A stretch of 64,000 nucleotides of DNA. Origin: an uncultured Prevotellaceae bacterium. GTDB taxonomy: Bacteria > Bacteroidota > Bacteroidia > Bacteroidales > Bacteroidaceae. The stretch lies in assembly GCA_900315565.1 (NCBI GenBank), contig OMZS01000026.1, positions 21,181-85,180 on the forward strand, in the 5' to 3' direction. This document shows positions 18,171-26,618 of this stretch, piece by piece (within the stretch, counting starts at the first letter, position 1; each line of letters opens with the position of its first letter). The notes beneath the pieces were generated by a model. The model did no database searches. It was not told where the DNA came from and saw only the letters and a program-made list of their open reading frames with translations. A program made the translations under genes and the position numbers.

Positions 18171-18199
18171 GCCAAATCAAACAAAACTTGTTTTTCCCT
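18154..18199 (-). terminator. Terminator downstream of murF
   Basis: Arms agggaaaaacaag (18154-18166) and cttgtttttccct (18187-18199), loop 20 nt, in the gap between murF and tRNA-Pro. The rest of the gap from 18022 is AT-rich with nothing else recognisable. Confidence 0.6.
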
Positions 18200-18290
18200 A
18201 TTTTATTGAAATGAGCAGTTCCTACTCTCTTTTTCAACTACGAACTAAACAAATGACGCGAATCATCACGACCAACAAGCAACTTCGTGT

Positions 18291-19634
18291 TCAGAGCACT
18301 TCGGGCAGCTGATAGAGGCGGATGCTGTTGCTGCCTTTGATGAGGATGCAGCAGTCGCGGGGAGGCTTCTGGGCGATGGCCGCCTTTACTTGCTCCACAT
18401 CGCTGAACTTACGGAAGGGACTGTCGGTTTTACCGAACTCCTCACCCACGAGCCAAGTGTTGGTAAGGCCATATTCGCTGAGCATGTCGGCAATGCGCTG
18501 ATGCTCTTCGGCCGAGGCTTCGCCCAGTTCTCGCATGTCGCCAAGGATGGCCATTTTGTTTTCCATTTTCATGTCGCGGAAATTCCTGAGGGCTGCCGCC
18601 ATGCTGGTGGGGTTGGCATTGTAGGCATCTACGATAAGGGTGTTGCTGGCAGTGCGCGTGAGCTGCGAGCGATTGTTGCTGGGAATGTAGTTGCTCAGCG
18701 CGTGGTTGATTTGCGGAATATCGACATCGAAGAACAGTCCCACCGAGATGGCTGCCAGCATGTTGTAGAGATTATACGAGCCGATGAGATGGGTTTGCAC
18801 CTCTTCCTTGGGCGAGTCGCCCTCTTCGTCGCTAATCCACCAACGGAACTTCAGGAAAGGCGCACATTCGACCACTTCGCCTTTGACAACAATGTCCTCA
18901 TTGTTGCCTGTGCCGTAGGCAGCCTGAAGAATGATGCCCCGCTCGTCGGCCATTTGCATCAGGTCCTTGTCATCGGCATTGATAAACACAAAGCCATGGT
19001 CGGGGTCGCCCTCCTCGCCGCGCTTGCGCAGATAGTCGTAGAGCTCGCCCTTGGTTTTTTTCACGCCCTCGAACGAGCCGAAGCCCTGCAAGTGGGCACG
19101 GCCCACGTTGGTGATGAGTCCGCAGGTAGGTTCGGCGGTTTCAACGAGGGTCTTGATGTCGCCCGGATGGCTGGCTCCCATCTCTACGACGGCTATCTCG
19201 TGGTCGCCGTTGAGCCTGAAGAGGGTTTTGGGCACACCCACGTCGTTGTTAAAGTTGCCCTGCGTGGCCATAACGTTGTATTGCTCGGCGAGAACGGTGG
19301 CCACAAGCTCTTTGGTGGTGGTTTTGCCATTGGTGCCAGTGATGCCCACCACGGGAATGTCGAACTGCCGGCGGTGTTCGCGAGCCAACAGCTTGAATGT
19401 CTGCAAGCAGTCGTCAACAAGGATGAACTGGTCCTTACGGCTGTCATCGATGGCTTGTGGCTCATCGACGATAGCATAGGCGCATCCCTGCTGGAGAGCC
19501 TTGGCCGCAAAGTCGTTGCCATTAAACGAGTCACCTTTCAGGGCGACGAAAATGCTTCCTTCGGGACAGTCGCGGCTGTCGGTGGTAATGTACGGATGCT
19601 GCTTGTAGAGCTGGTATAGTTTTTTGATGTCCAT
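18291..19634 (-). CDS. murF: UDP-MurNAc-tripeptide--D-Ala-D-Ala ligase MurF
   Basis: 447 residues from the ATG at 19634 (MDIKKLYQLYKQHPYITTDSR). Mur-ligase layout: N-terminal substrate domain with TTDSRDCPEGSIFVALKG, ATP loop GITGTNGKTTTKE, central domain with NFNNDVGVPKTLFRL and VVEMGASHPGDI, and C-terminal domain with DAYNANPTSM and ILGDMRELGE. It adds D-Ala-D-Ala to the muropeptide in the cytosol. The longer frame from 19700 is unsupported because a -7 element TATCTTTG (minus strand, 19658-19665) lies inside it. It is transcribed divergently from folP. Confidence 0.95.
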   Translation of the reverse strand: MDIKKLYQLYKQHPYITTDSRDCPEGSIFVALKGDSFNGNDFAAKALQQGCAYAIVDEPQAIDDSRKDQFILVDDCLQTFKLLAREHRRQFDIPVVGITGTNGKTTTKELVATVLAEQYNVMATQGNFNNDVGVPKTLFRLNGDHEIAVVEMGASHPGDIKTLVETAEPTCGLITNVGRAHLQGFGSFEGVKKTKGELYDYLRKRGEEGDPDHGFVFINADDKDLMQMADERGIILQAAYGTGNNEDIVVKGEVVECAPFLKFRWWISDEEGDSPKEEVQTHLIGSYNLYNMLAAISVGLFFDVDIPQINHALSNYIPSNNRSQLTRTASNTLIVDAYNANPTSMAAALRNFRDMKMENKMAILGDMRELGEASAEEHQRIADMLSEYGLTNTWLVGEEFGKTDSPFRKFSDVEQVKAAIAQKPPRDCCILIKGSNSIRLYQLPEVL

Positions 19635-19707
19635 GACGTGTTTTTTATTTGTTAGTGCAAAGATATTCAATATTTTCGGAATAGAATTGTATTTATGCAA
19701 GTTTTAT

Positions 19708-19738
19708 TTTGTAATTAGCCGAATTTGTCATACCTTTG
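19708..19738 (+). promoter_or_regulatory. Bacteroidetes promoter of folP-cdaA
   Basis: TTTG (19708-19711), 19 bp, TACCTTTG (19731-19738). The transcript leader before the folP ATG at 19825 is about 80 nt. Confidence 0.7.
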
Positions 19739-19824
19739 CTAATGTAAACACTAAAGGCCGACGAACAGAGAGCACCCGCATTGCTTGACAAGCAGGCAAC
19801 GAGATCTTTCTGAACAACCACAAA

Positions 19825-20691
19825 ATGGAATACCAGATACAAACGAACGGACGGCTGCTGGGATTCAACCCGCCGCTGGTGATGGGCATTCTGAATGCCA
19901 CGCCCGACTCGTTCTACAGCGGCAGCCGACAGCAGACGGAAAAACAGATAGCCGAACGCACACTACAGATAGTGAGCCAGGGCGGAGCCATCATCGACGT
20001 GGGTGCCTTCTCAACACGCCCTGGCGCAGCAGAAGTGAGTCAGGCCGACGAGATGGCGCGTCTGCGCACTGCCCTGAGCATTGTGCGCCGCGAGGCGGCA
20101 GAGGCCATTGTGTCGGTAGATACGTTTCGGCCCGAGGTGGCCCGTATGGCGGTAGAGGAATACGGAGCCAACATCATCAACGATGTCTCGGAAGGCGGGC
20201 TGACGGGTGTGGCGGGTGTTCCGCTGAGCGACAGACGCGAAGGAACGGCCGACGACGCCACCGACGTGCCGGCCATGTTCAGCATGGTGGCCAAGCTACA
20301 GGTGCCCTACATCCTGATGTCGGTACAGCCCACCCTGCGCGACACCTTGCTGAGCTTTGCCCACAAAACGGAGCAGCTGCGCGCCTTGGGACAAAAGGAC
20401 ATGATACTCGACCCGGGATTCGGGTTCGGCAAATCACTGCAGCAGAACTACGAGCTGCTGGCACAGCTCGAAAAACTCAACGTGCTGGGGCTGCCGCTGC
20501 TGGTGGGCGTGAGCCGCAAGTCGATGATTTTCCGCCAACTGTGCACAACGCCCGACGAAGCCCTCAACGGCACCACTGCCCTCCATGCCGTGGCACTGAT
20601 GAAAGGCGCCTCTATTCTGCGGGTGCACGACGTGCGCGAGGCAGTAGAGGCCGTGAAGCTCGTTGAAGCCGTCAGACAATTTGAGAAATAA
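19825..20691 (+). CDS. folP: Dihydropteroate synthase FolP
   Basis: 288 residues with the DHPS signatures VMGILNATPDSFYSG, GAIIDVGAFSTRPGA, SVDTFRPEVAR, NIINDVSEGG, ILDPGFGFGKSLQQNY and LPLLVGVSRKSM. It joins p-aminobenzoate to the pterin pyrophosphate in folate synthesis and is the sulfonamide target. A loop after EGG (TGVAGVPLSDRREGTADDATD) is longer than in minimal DHPS. It is co-transcribed with cdaA, 54 bp downstream, the folP-cdaA order seen across Bacteroidales. Confidence 0.95.
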   Translation: MEYQIQTNGRLLGFNPPLVMGILNATPDSFYSGSRQQTEKQIAERTLQIVSQGGAIIDVGAFSTRPGAAEVSQADEMARLRTALSIVRREAAEAIVSVDTFRPEVARMAVEEYGANIINDVSEGGLTGVAGVPLSDRREGTADDATDVPAMFSMVAKLQVPYILMSVQPTLRDTLLSFAHKTEQLRALGQKDMILDPGFGFGKSLQQNYELLAQLEKLNVLGLPLLVGVSRKSMIFRQLCTTPDEALNGTTALHAVALMKGASILRVHDVREAVEAVKLVEAVRQFEK

Positions 20692-20745
20692 TTCAACTAT
20701 CGCAGGTAAAAGAAAACAAGGAGTTCAATAGAAAATCTATACTAC

Positions 20746-21522
20746 ATGTTCGCATTCGGAATAAAAGATTTCATCGACATATTTCTTGTCGCCCTGTTGC
20801 TTTACTACAGCTACAAGGTGATGAAAGAGTCGCGCTCGGTCAACGTGTTCATCGGCATCATGATATTTGTGGTCATTTGGCTGCTGGTGAGCCAGGTGTT
20901 GGAAATGCGTCTGCTGGGAAGCATCATGGACAAACTGGTCAGCGTGGGTGTGCTGGCGCTCATTGTGCTCTTCCAGGACGAAATACGCAAGTTCCTCTAC
21001 GTGATGGGTGGCCACCAGAGCGTCAAGCCTCTGATGAACATCTTCAACTTCGGACGCGAGAAGAAAGAGAAAACCGACAAGAGCGTCATCATGCCCATCG
21101 TCATGGCCTGCATGAGCATGAGCAAGAGTCGCGTAGGCGCGCTCATCGTCATCGAACGGGCTGCTCCACTCGACGACATCGTGGCCACGGGCGACCGCAT
21201 CGATGCCATCATCAACCAGCGGCTCATAGAAAACATTTTCTTTAAGAACTCGCCCCTGCACGACGGTGCCATGGTGGTGTCGCAGAAACGCATCAAAGCC
21301 GCCGGCTGCATTCTGCCCGTCAGCCACGACATGGACATACCCAAAGAGCTGGGTCTGCGCCACCGTGCTGCTATGGGCATCTCGCAGGACAGCGATGCCA
21401 TTGCTGTTGTGGTGAGCGAAGAAACGGGACGCATCTCGGTGGCCATCAACGGACAGTTCCACCTACGTCTCTCGGCCGAGCAACTTGAAATATTGCTCAC
21501 CGAACAAATGGAGGAGCAATAG
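20746..21522 (+). CDS. cdaA: Diadenylate cyclase CdaA (c-di-AMP synthase)
   Basis: 258 residues: three hydrophobic helices at the N-terminus (IDIFLVALLLYYSY, VFIGIMIFVVIWLLV, LVSVGVLALIVLF) and a DAC domain with the catalytic DGA (PLHDGAMVV) and RHR (GLRHRAAMG) motifs. It condenses two ATP to cyclic di-AMP at the inner membrane, a messenger of osmotic and cell wall state. It is encoded with folP and next to murF, consistent with an envelope link. Confidence 0.92.
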   Translation: MFAFGIKDFIDIFLVALLLYYSYKVMKESRSVNVFIGIMIFVVIWLLVSQVLEMRLLGSIMDKLVSVGVLALIVLFQDEIRKFLYVMGGHQSVKPLMNIFNFGREKKEKTDKSVIMPIVMACMSMSKSRVGALIVIERAAPLDDIVATGDRIDAIINQRLIENIFFKNSPLHDGAMVVSQKRIKAAGCILPVSHDMDIPKELGLRHRAAMGISQDSDAIAVVVSEETGRISVAINGQFHLRLSAEQLEILLTEQMEEQ

Positions 21523-21555
21523 AAGGTCTATTAGCGCAGGAATAGGAAGGAACCA

Positions 21556-21598
21556 TTCATGGTGGTTTCAATAGAAAAAACAGGGAAAAACAAGAAAA
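21556..21598. repeat. Dispersed repeat, copy 2 (first copy 18129-18170)
   Basis: Starts ttcatggtggtttcaa and runs into gggaaaaacaagaaaa; it differs from the first copy at a few positions only and again supplies the left arm of a hairpin. Confidence 0.65.
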
Positions 21599-21648
21599 CA
21601 GGGAAAAACAAATTCTTTCCTATGGTTTTCTTGTTTTTCCCTGTTTTT
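21576..21648. terminator. Bidirectional terminator between cdaA and the convergent gene
   Basis: A 24-bp perfect stem (21576-21599 with 21625-21648) around a 25-nt loop, rich in A on one arm and T on the other, between two converging genes. Confidence 0.75.
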
Positions 21649-21677
21649 CTTGTTTTATTAAATAGCTCAAATGTTAG

Positions 21678-22349
21678 CTATTGAGCCAAGAACTTGAGCA
21701 GTGTGGCAAGGCTTTCGGGATTTTTCCACTTGATTTTGTTCTCCTTCAGAAACTTCTTCAACTCGTCGGCACGGCTGTCGCCAAGATACTTGTCAACGCC
21801 CCGCTTGGTGGCCTCCACCTGGGTGCCGTTCAGAATGAAGTAGTAAGTGTCGATCAGGGGAATGCCGCTGCCTTCGTAGCGCTGCTGTTCAAGCTGTGCG
21901 AGGTCGGGGTTGTCGAGTCCGCCAAGGTTGAGCGACGAGAGGTCGCGCTTGGCCGACGAGTTGAGACTGGCCCCATAGGCGCCCGAACCCTCCTGCAGAG
22001 CGTCGAAGTCGGCGCGAGTGAGTTTCACAAGCAGCTGCGTGCCCTCGGTGGCAAGAATCTTCATCATTTTGTGGTCGCAAAACACAAAAGCATCGTTGTC
22101 CATTTCCACGCGCACCACGTTCTTATCGTCGCTCTGATAGATTTTACCGTCGGTGCCGATGTAGTGGAGCACATTGCCCCAAAGGTGAATATTGAGGTTG
22201 CTCTCGCTCTTGGTGTTGTTGTCCAGATAGATGGTGCCCGGGCCGAAATCAGAGTAGAGATAGGGCCAGCGGGTGTTGGGCTCGTACTGCTGAGCGCTGG
22301 CTGCCAGTGCCGACAGCAGGCAAAGCATGAGAAAAATCCTGGTTTTCAT
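21678..22349 (-). CDS. Secreted protein of unknown function, downstream of the C10 protease
   Basis: 223 residues with a signal peptide (MKTRIFLMLCLLSALAASAQ). The middle contains strand-rich segments (TIYLDNNTKSESNLNIHLWGN, VVRVEMDNDAFVFCDHKMMKIL) and the C-terminus is helical and Lys-rich (ADELKKFLKENKIKWKNPES). I do not recognise a family. It starts 13 bp after the stop of the C10 peptidase gene and must be co-transcribed with it. Genes next to C10 proteases sometimes encode their inhibitors; nothing in this sequence proves that here. Confidence 0.7.
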   Translation of the reverse strand: MKTRIFLMLCLLSALAASAQQYEPNTRWPYLYSDFGPGTIYLDNNTKSESNLNIHLWGNVLHYIGTDGKIYQSDDKNVVRVEMDNDAFVFCDHKMMKILATEGTQLLVKLTRADFDALQEGSGAYGASLNSSAKRDLSSLNLGGLDNPDLAQLEQQRYEGSGIPLIDTYYFILNGTQVEATKRGVDKYLGDSRADELKKFLKENKIKWKNPESLATLLKFLAQ

Positions 22350-22362
22350 ACGCTTGTTACAC

Positions 22363-23928
22363 TTATTTTAAAATGACTTTCGTGGTTCGTGTGCTGCCGT
22401 CGCTCATGCGCTGACGAATGATGTTCAGGCCGGGCTGCGGCGTGCTGAGCTGAGCGCCCGAGGGGCTGAAGTACTGCTCACTGGCCGTAGTGGCAGGCGC
22501 CTGCGCACTGCTGATGGCATCGACGTTGGACACATGGATGGTGAAATCGCGGCTCACCGATGCCTTGTTCTTGGTGTTGGTGGCAGTGATGGTGACGGTG
22601 TAGTCGCCCACCTCGAGATTGTCCTCGGTGGTAACCAGCTCGCCATTCTTCACTTCGAACGGAGCGGGCAGATAGTCGCCCCAGAGCGGAGCCCACTCGC
22701 CTTGCACCTTGAACGAATATGTGGGATTCTCGGCCTCGCTCTCAACAGTGATGTCGCCCACCTTGGTGCCCTTGGGTTTTCCGGCAAGCACAATGTTGTG
22801 AGAGAGCACAATGTTGCTGGGCTTCTCAGATGGGGCACGAATACCCACAACCACTCCCTGGCCCTCGGTGTAGTCCATGTCCATGGTCTTGTCGCGCAAG
22901 GCGTCGAGAGAGAAGTAATCGTTGTTAGAACCGCCCCAGCCCCAATTGACGTGATACCACTGGCCGTTGTAACCATCGAGATTGAAACAGTGACCGTAGC
23001 TCTTTTTGGGGTCATAGCCGCTGTAGGCCACGGCACGGCCAGCCTTCAGTTCGTTCAGGATGAGGTCGTTCCAGTCGCTGTTGCTGAAATCTTTGCGGCT
23101 ATAGAATTTAACGCTATTGGGATAGCTGAAGTTGCGCTGCAAAGCTGCGGGAATATAAGAGGTCTGCGTGCCAGAGCCGTCGGTGCCGTAATCCATCTTT
23201 ACGGCCACGCCGCAATGCCAGAGCAGACGGGCCACGTCGTCGCGGTCGTTGGCACCCGAGAGAATGTTATTCCAGTTGTAGGCAGGCTCCTTGTCGTAAT
23301 TAATATACATAGAGCCGTAATTCTCGCTGGTGTAAGAAAATTCGCCCACAGGACGCTTGGGCCACTTGGCCACACTCATAGCCTGAGCCATGCCCACGGC
23401 CACACAGCCCACGAGAGCCCGGCCATTGGCATCCTCGGGACAATATTTATTGAATTTACCCGACTGGTTCCAGTTGACTTTTATCAGCGGTTCAACTTTG
23501 TCGCTGCCCGAAGCCTTGCGAGGAGCCTTATTGGGGCGGCTGGCCTGCTGCCAGCCCTTGTGAGGCTCGCTGAATAGGCGGGCATTGCGCACCACCTGCT
23601 GGGCATAGACTTCCATCATGCCACGGAAATTCTCGGGCTGATTCTCGGTCTGGAAAACGCCATCGGGCGAATAGCCGATAAAGGGCGACGACATGTCGTC
23701 GGCGGAGATCATGGCCCAGCCACCGGGAGTGAACTGCACCACATAGTAAGCTTTCTGGCCTTCGTAGCTGAAGGCACGTACTGACTTCAACTGAGCACTG
23801 AAGCCGTCAACTTGCTCTTCGAGCAGCTGGCGGGCCTTGGCAACAGCCGTTTCGGGGCTAATCTCGTTGGCCTGAGCTGCAGTGAGTGGCATGAGAACTG
23901 CCAAGAGCAGAATGAATTTTTTGAACAT
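22363..23928 (-). CDS. C10-family (streptopain/interpain-like) cysteine protease
   Basis: 521 residues. Signal peptide (MFKKFILLLAVLMPLTAAQA), an inhibitory propeptide of the Spi type (about 21-145), then the catalytic domain with Cys175 in ALVGCVAVGMAQ, His313 in YGHCFNLDGY and the Trp-rich HVNWGWGG loop. A C-terminal extension has a cadherin-like strand region (PTYSFKVQGEW..., LEVGDYTVTITATN) and ends with a short segment (QYFSPSGAQLSTPQPGLNII...) resembling type IX secretion tails. Related enzymes (SpeB, interpain A, PrtT) are broad-specificity endoproteases. It lies downstream of a SusCD-lipoprotein operon with a terminator hairpin between (23960-24011), so it may depend on readthrough or its own promoter. 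It probably supplies peptides to the SusCD pair. Confidence 0.9.
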   Translation of the reverse strand: MFKKFILLLAVLMPLTAAQANEISPETAVAKARQLLEEQVDGFSAQLKSVRAFSYEGQKAYYVVQFTPGGWAMISADDMSSPFIGYSPDGVFQTENQPENFRGMMEVYAQQVVRNARLFSEPHKGWQQASRPNKAPRKASGSDKVEPLIKVNWNQSGKFNKYCPEDANGRALVGCVAVGMAQAMSVAKWPKRPVGEFSYTSENYGSMYINYDKEPAYNWNNILSGANDRDDVARLLWHCGVAVKMDYGTDGSGTQTSYIPAALQRNFSYPNSVKFYSRKDFSNSDWNDLILNELKAGRAVAYSGYDPKKSYGHCFNLDGYNGQWYHVNWGWGGSNNDYFSLDALRDKTMDMDYTEGQGVVVGIRAPSEKPSNIVLSHNIVLAGKPKGTKVGDITVESEAENPTYSFKVQGEWAPLWGDYLPAPFEVKNGELVTTEDNLEVGDYTVTITATNTKNKASVSRDFTIHVSNVDAISSAQAPATTASEQYFSPSGAQLSTPQPGLNIIRQRMSDGSTRTTKVILK

Positions 23929-23959
23929 CTTGGAAATGAGTAATTAAATGGTTAATAAA

Positions 23960-24011
23960 AAAATCCTCTTCTCCTCCACCGCTTGACAAGGGTGGAGGAA
24001 AAGAGGATTTT
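23960..24011 (-). terminator. Terminator between the lipoprotein gene and the C10 protease
   Basis: A 21-bp stem with one mismatch (23960-23980 with 23991-24011, loop 10 nt), followed on the minus strand by a run of T. It would reduce but perhaps not abolish transcription into the protease gene. Confidence 0.75.
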
Positions 24012-24024
24012 ATGGACAGAGAGA

Positions 24025-25662
24025 TTACTTCTTGGAAATCTTCTTCAGGCTGCGCAGGTTCTTGGGCAGCTTGATGTTCTTGAGAGCCTTGTGGATACCA
24101 GCCTTCTTGGCCTTGGCAGCTGCTTCCTCAGCAGGGGTGAGCGTAGCAGTAGCACACTTCTCCCACCAGCCCAGAATATCCTCCGTTTCGACGGCTACAG
24201 CCAACAGACCAATATTGTCGGAGGTCAGCGTGCCGTTGGCATTGATGGTGAACGATACATAAGAAGTTTCCCCATCCACATTGTAAAGCACCAAATAAAG
24301 CGGAATGCCCTGATATTCATCTTCGCCTACTACCTGGAAACCAGGAATGGTAACCTTGGCGGAGCTCAGGTCGTAAGTACCAGCCACCTCAAAGCCTTCA
24401 CCACCATCGAACAGGTTGGAAATCATGACGCCGTTCTTGCCATCTTCCAGGTCGGTGATGGTAACTCTACCGCCATCGTACTCCTCAGGCTCTTCGTCGT
24501 AAACCGAAGTAAAGGTGAAGTCGAAGTCGCCAAGAACCATCTCCTTGGTGGGTGCGAAGAACAACCACCACACCTCGCTGGTGTATTCAACGTTGGGATT
24601 GCCATACATATCGGTAATGGCTCCCTCAATAAGGCTCACATACACCTTTTCGCCAGGAGCAGGTGAAGCGGGCAGGGTGAAGGTAAGTTTCTTGCCGCTT
24701 ACGCTCCACTGCTCGGCAGTGAGCTTATAGATGGCTGTGCGCGAGTCGCTGGCATAGACCACCGACACATCGCCGTCCTTCACCAGTCGGTCGTAACGGT
24801 AAACATCGAAGTCGAAAGTCAGTTCGCCCTTGAACTCCTCCCATTTGTCGAAGAGAGAACCAACTGAGGGAGCGGTAACATTCTCGTCGGTAATGGCGAA
24901 GGGCACGGTAGTGACGCGCATGTTGATACCAGTGAAGGTACCCTTGGTCATGTCGAGACCGCTGGTGAACGCACGGCAATTGTTGCCGGCACCGTCAACA
25001 AAGGCACCCTCGCTCCAAGAGTAGGTGACATAAGCACCAGCAGGGAGAGCGGTAGAAACGACAGTCACAACTTTGCCACTCACATCCATCTGCACTGAGT
25101 CGGCAGGAAGAGTGACGGGGTTCATGATGTCTTTCTCTATGTAGTACTGCACCTTGAAGTCGCCCGAGCCACGCTTTACGTCCTCGCTAAACAGAATGTA
25201 CATCGTCTTGTTATCAGCATCGCCTTCAAAATCAACAGGACCAGGAACACCGGCATCGCCAGTCTTGATTTGAGCAACGGCAATGTTGCCGCAAATGCCC
25301 TTATCGCTGCAGGCCACAGCATACACAACATAGGAAGTGTTGGGGTCGGCATCGCTGATGGTCATCGTGAATGACGGATGCTCAGAAGCATTGAGCACGG
25401 GGTTGCCGTAGCCGCCCTTGAGCAGCGTCTGGGCATCGAGGCTTTCAGCCTCTTCACCCTCTCCAACGGCAAATGAATAGTAAGAAGTACCGGCAGCGGG
25501 GGTAAGCGTGATGGTGAACACACTGTCGGCGGGTACGCCAGGAGTGACAGCCACCTGAATGTCGGGCCCGTTGCCATAGTTCTCGGTCACAGGGTCGTCG
25601 AATTTTGTACAGCTGGCCAAAACCATGACAACCATTGCCAAACTATATATTAATTTCTTCAT
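24025..25662 (-). CDS. Surface lipoprotein with Ig-like domains and a basic tail
   Basis: 545 residues with a lipoprotein signal (MKKLIYSLAMVVMVLASC). The body is a series of beta-sandwich-like domains (SVFTITLTPAAGTSYYSFAVGEG; KTMYILFSEDVKRG; KLTFTLPASPAPGEKVYVSLIEGAITDMYGN, which resembles SbsA-type Ig-like domains). The last about 35 residues are strongly basic (AKAKKAGIHKALKNIKLPKN...), unlike the acidic body. It is the last gene before the terminator of the SusCD operon and probably serves as a surface binding protein for the imported substrate. Confidence 0.75.
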   Translation of the reverse strand: MKKLIYSLAMVVMVLASCTKFDDPVTENYGNGPDIQVAVTPGVPADSVFTITLTPAAGTSYYSFAVGEGEEAESLDAQTLLKGGYGNPVLNASEHPSFTMTISDADPNTSYVVYAVACSDKGICGNIAVAQIKTGDAGVPGPVDFEGDADNKTMYILFSEDVKRGSGDFKVQYYIEKDIMNPVTLPADSVQMDVSGKVVTVVSTALPAGAYVTYSWSEGAFVDGAGNNCRAFTSGLDMTKGTFTGINMRVTTVPFAITDENVTAPSVGSLFDKWEEFKGELTFDFDVYRYDRLVKDGDVSVVYASDSRTAIYKLTAEQWSVSGKKLTFTLPASPAPGEKVYVSLIEGAITDMYGNPNVEYTSEVWWLFFAPTKEMVLGDFDFTFTSVYDEEPEEYDGGRVTITDLEDGKNGVMISNLFDGGEGFEVAGTYDLSSAKVTIPGFQVVGEDEYQGIPLYLVLYNVDGETSYVSFTINANGTLTSDNIGLLAVAVETEDILGWWEKCATATLTPAEEAAAKAKKAGIHKALKNIKLPKNLRSLKKISKK

Positions 25663-25684
25663 AATTCTTCAGTTGTTGAATGAT

Positions 25685-26578
25685 TTAATTACTTTTTACG
25701 AAAACAGCACCCTTTTCAATAGCAAACCAGCCAGCGCTAGTGGTTGTGCCTGCGTTGTAGGCGTGAGCACCAAATGCGTTCTTAATGGTAACAACTCCTT
25801 CGGGACTGATTTCACCAATAATAGCCATACCAGAAGTAAGCATCTCGTCGCTGTCGGGGTCAGAACCAGCCCAGCCTTCGAACTTACCATCGTGAGAAGA
25901 AGAGGCATAGCTTGTCTGGCCAACAGGAATACTGATTTCTGTCTTTTCCTCGTTGACGATACCATAAACAGGATAATCGGGGCTACAGCCACCCGAGCAG
26001 ATGTTGTAAATCCAAACCTTGTTCAGGTCGTCGGCATCCTTCTCGAAGGTAGCAGTCCACGACTCAGGAGCGCCGCTGAAGTAGTCGAGACCAGTAGCAT
26101 TCATAGTACCCAGGATGAACGACAGCGGGTGCTCGTCGTCCTCGATGGTCACACCACAAACCTTGTTGGCACCAAGCTTCACACCCTGAGGATTGCTCAA
26201 GGTGATGGTGAGCTTCTTGTCGCCGCCAAACGTGTCGTTGTCAATCACTTTCAGCACGATGTACTGAGTAGGAGCATCCTTAGTGAACGAAAGGGTCTTC
26301 GAGGTGTTGCCCAACGTGTAGTGGACACCTTCCTGAGCGGCATTGGTCTCAGGGAACGAAATCTCGAAATCAACAGAGCCCTGAACACCCGACAACGAAG
26401 TCAGCATAACGGGAATCTGCAGCTCATTACCGTTCTCTGTAACAGAGGCCGATGTCTGCTGAATGGCCACGAAAGCATCAGCATCGTCGAACTCAGGAGC
26501 CTCGTTCAGGTTGCACGATGCCAGCGTAAGGGCAGCGGCAGCCATCAGTCCGTATGTTAATTTAAATATCTTCATCAT
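25685..26578 (-). CDS. Calx-beta-like surface lipoprotein
   Basis: 297 residues, lipoprotein signal with Cys in TLASC. Residues about 40-150 match a Calx-beta type fold (ASVTENGNELQIPVMLTSLSG, GSVDFEISFPETNAAQEGVHYT, LKVIDNDTFGGDKKLTITLSNPQG, VTIEDDE). The C-terminal half (TFEKDADDLNKVWIYNICSG, YPVYGIVNEEKTEISIPVGQ) is another beta domain seen in lipoproteins of SusCD loci. Located between SusD and the second lipoprotein, with gaps of 40 and 22 bp, it is likely an outer-leaflet accessory binding protein. Confidence 0.78.
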   Translation of the reverse strand: MMKIFKLTYGLMAAAALTLASCNLNEAPEFDDADAFVAIQQTSASVTENGNELQIPVMLTSLSGVQGSVDFEISFPETNAAQEGVHYTLGNTSKTLSFTKDAPTQYIVLKVIDNDTFGGDKKLTITLSNPQGVKLGANKVCGVTIEDDEHPLSFILGTMNATGLDYFSGAPESWTATFEKDADDLNKVWIYNICSGGCSPDYPVYGIVNEEKTEISIPVGQTSYASSSHDGKFEGWAGSDPDSDEMLTSGMAIIGEISPEGVVTIKNAFGAHAYNAGTTTSAGWFAIEKGAVFVKSN

Positions 26579-26618
26579 GTTTCGGAATATTTAATCTTTA
26601 ATCTTTAATCTTTAATCA

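Noticed and set aside
18390-19619. 409-codon plus-strand frame opposite murF
   Set aside because: Antisense of a clearly conserved gene; composition is typical of a shadow frame.
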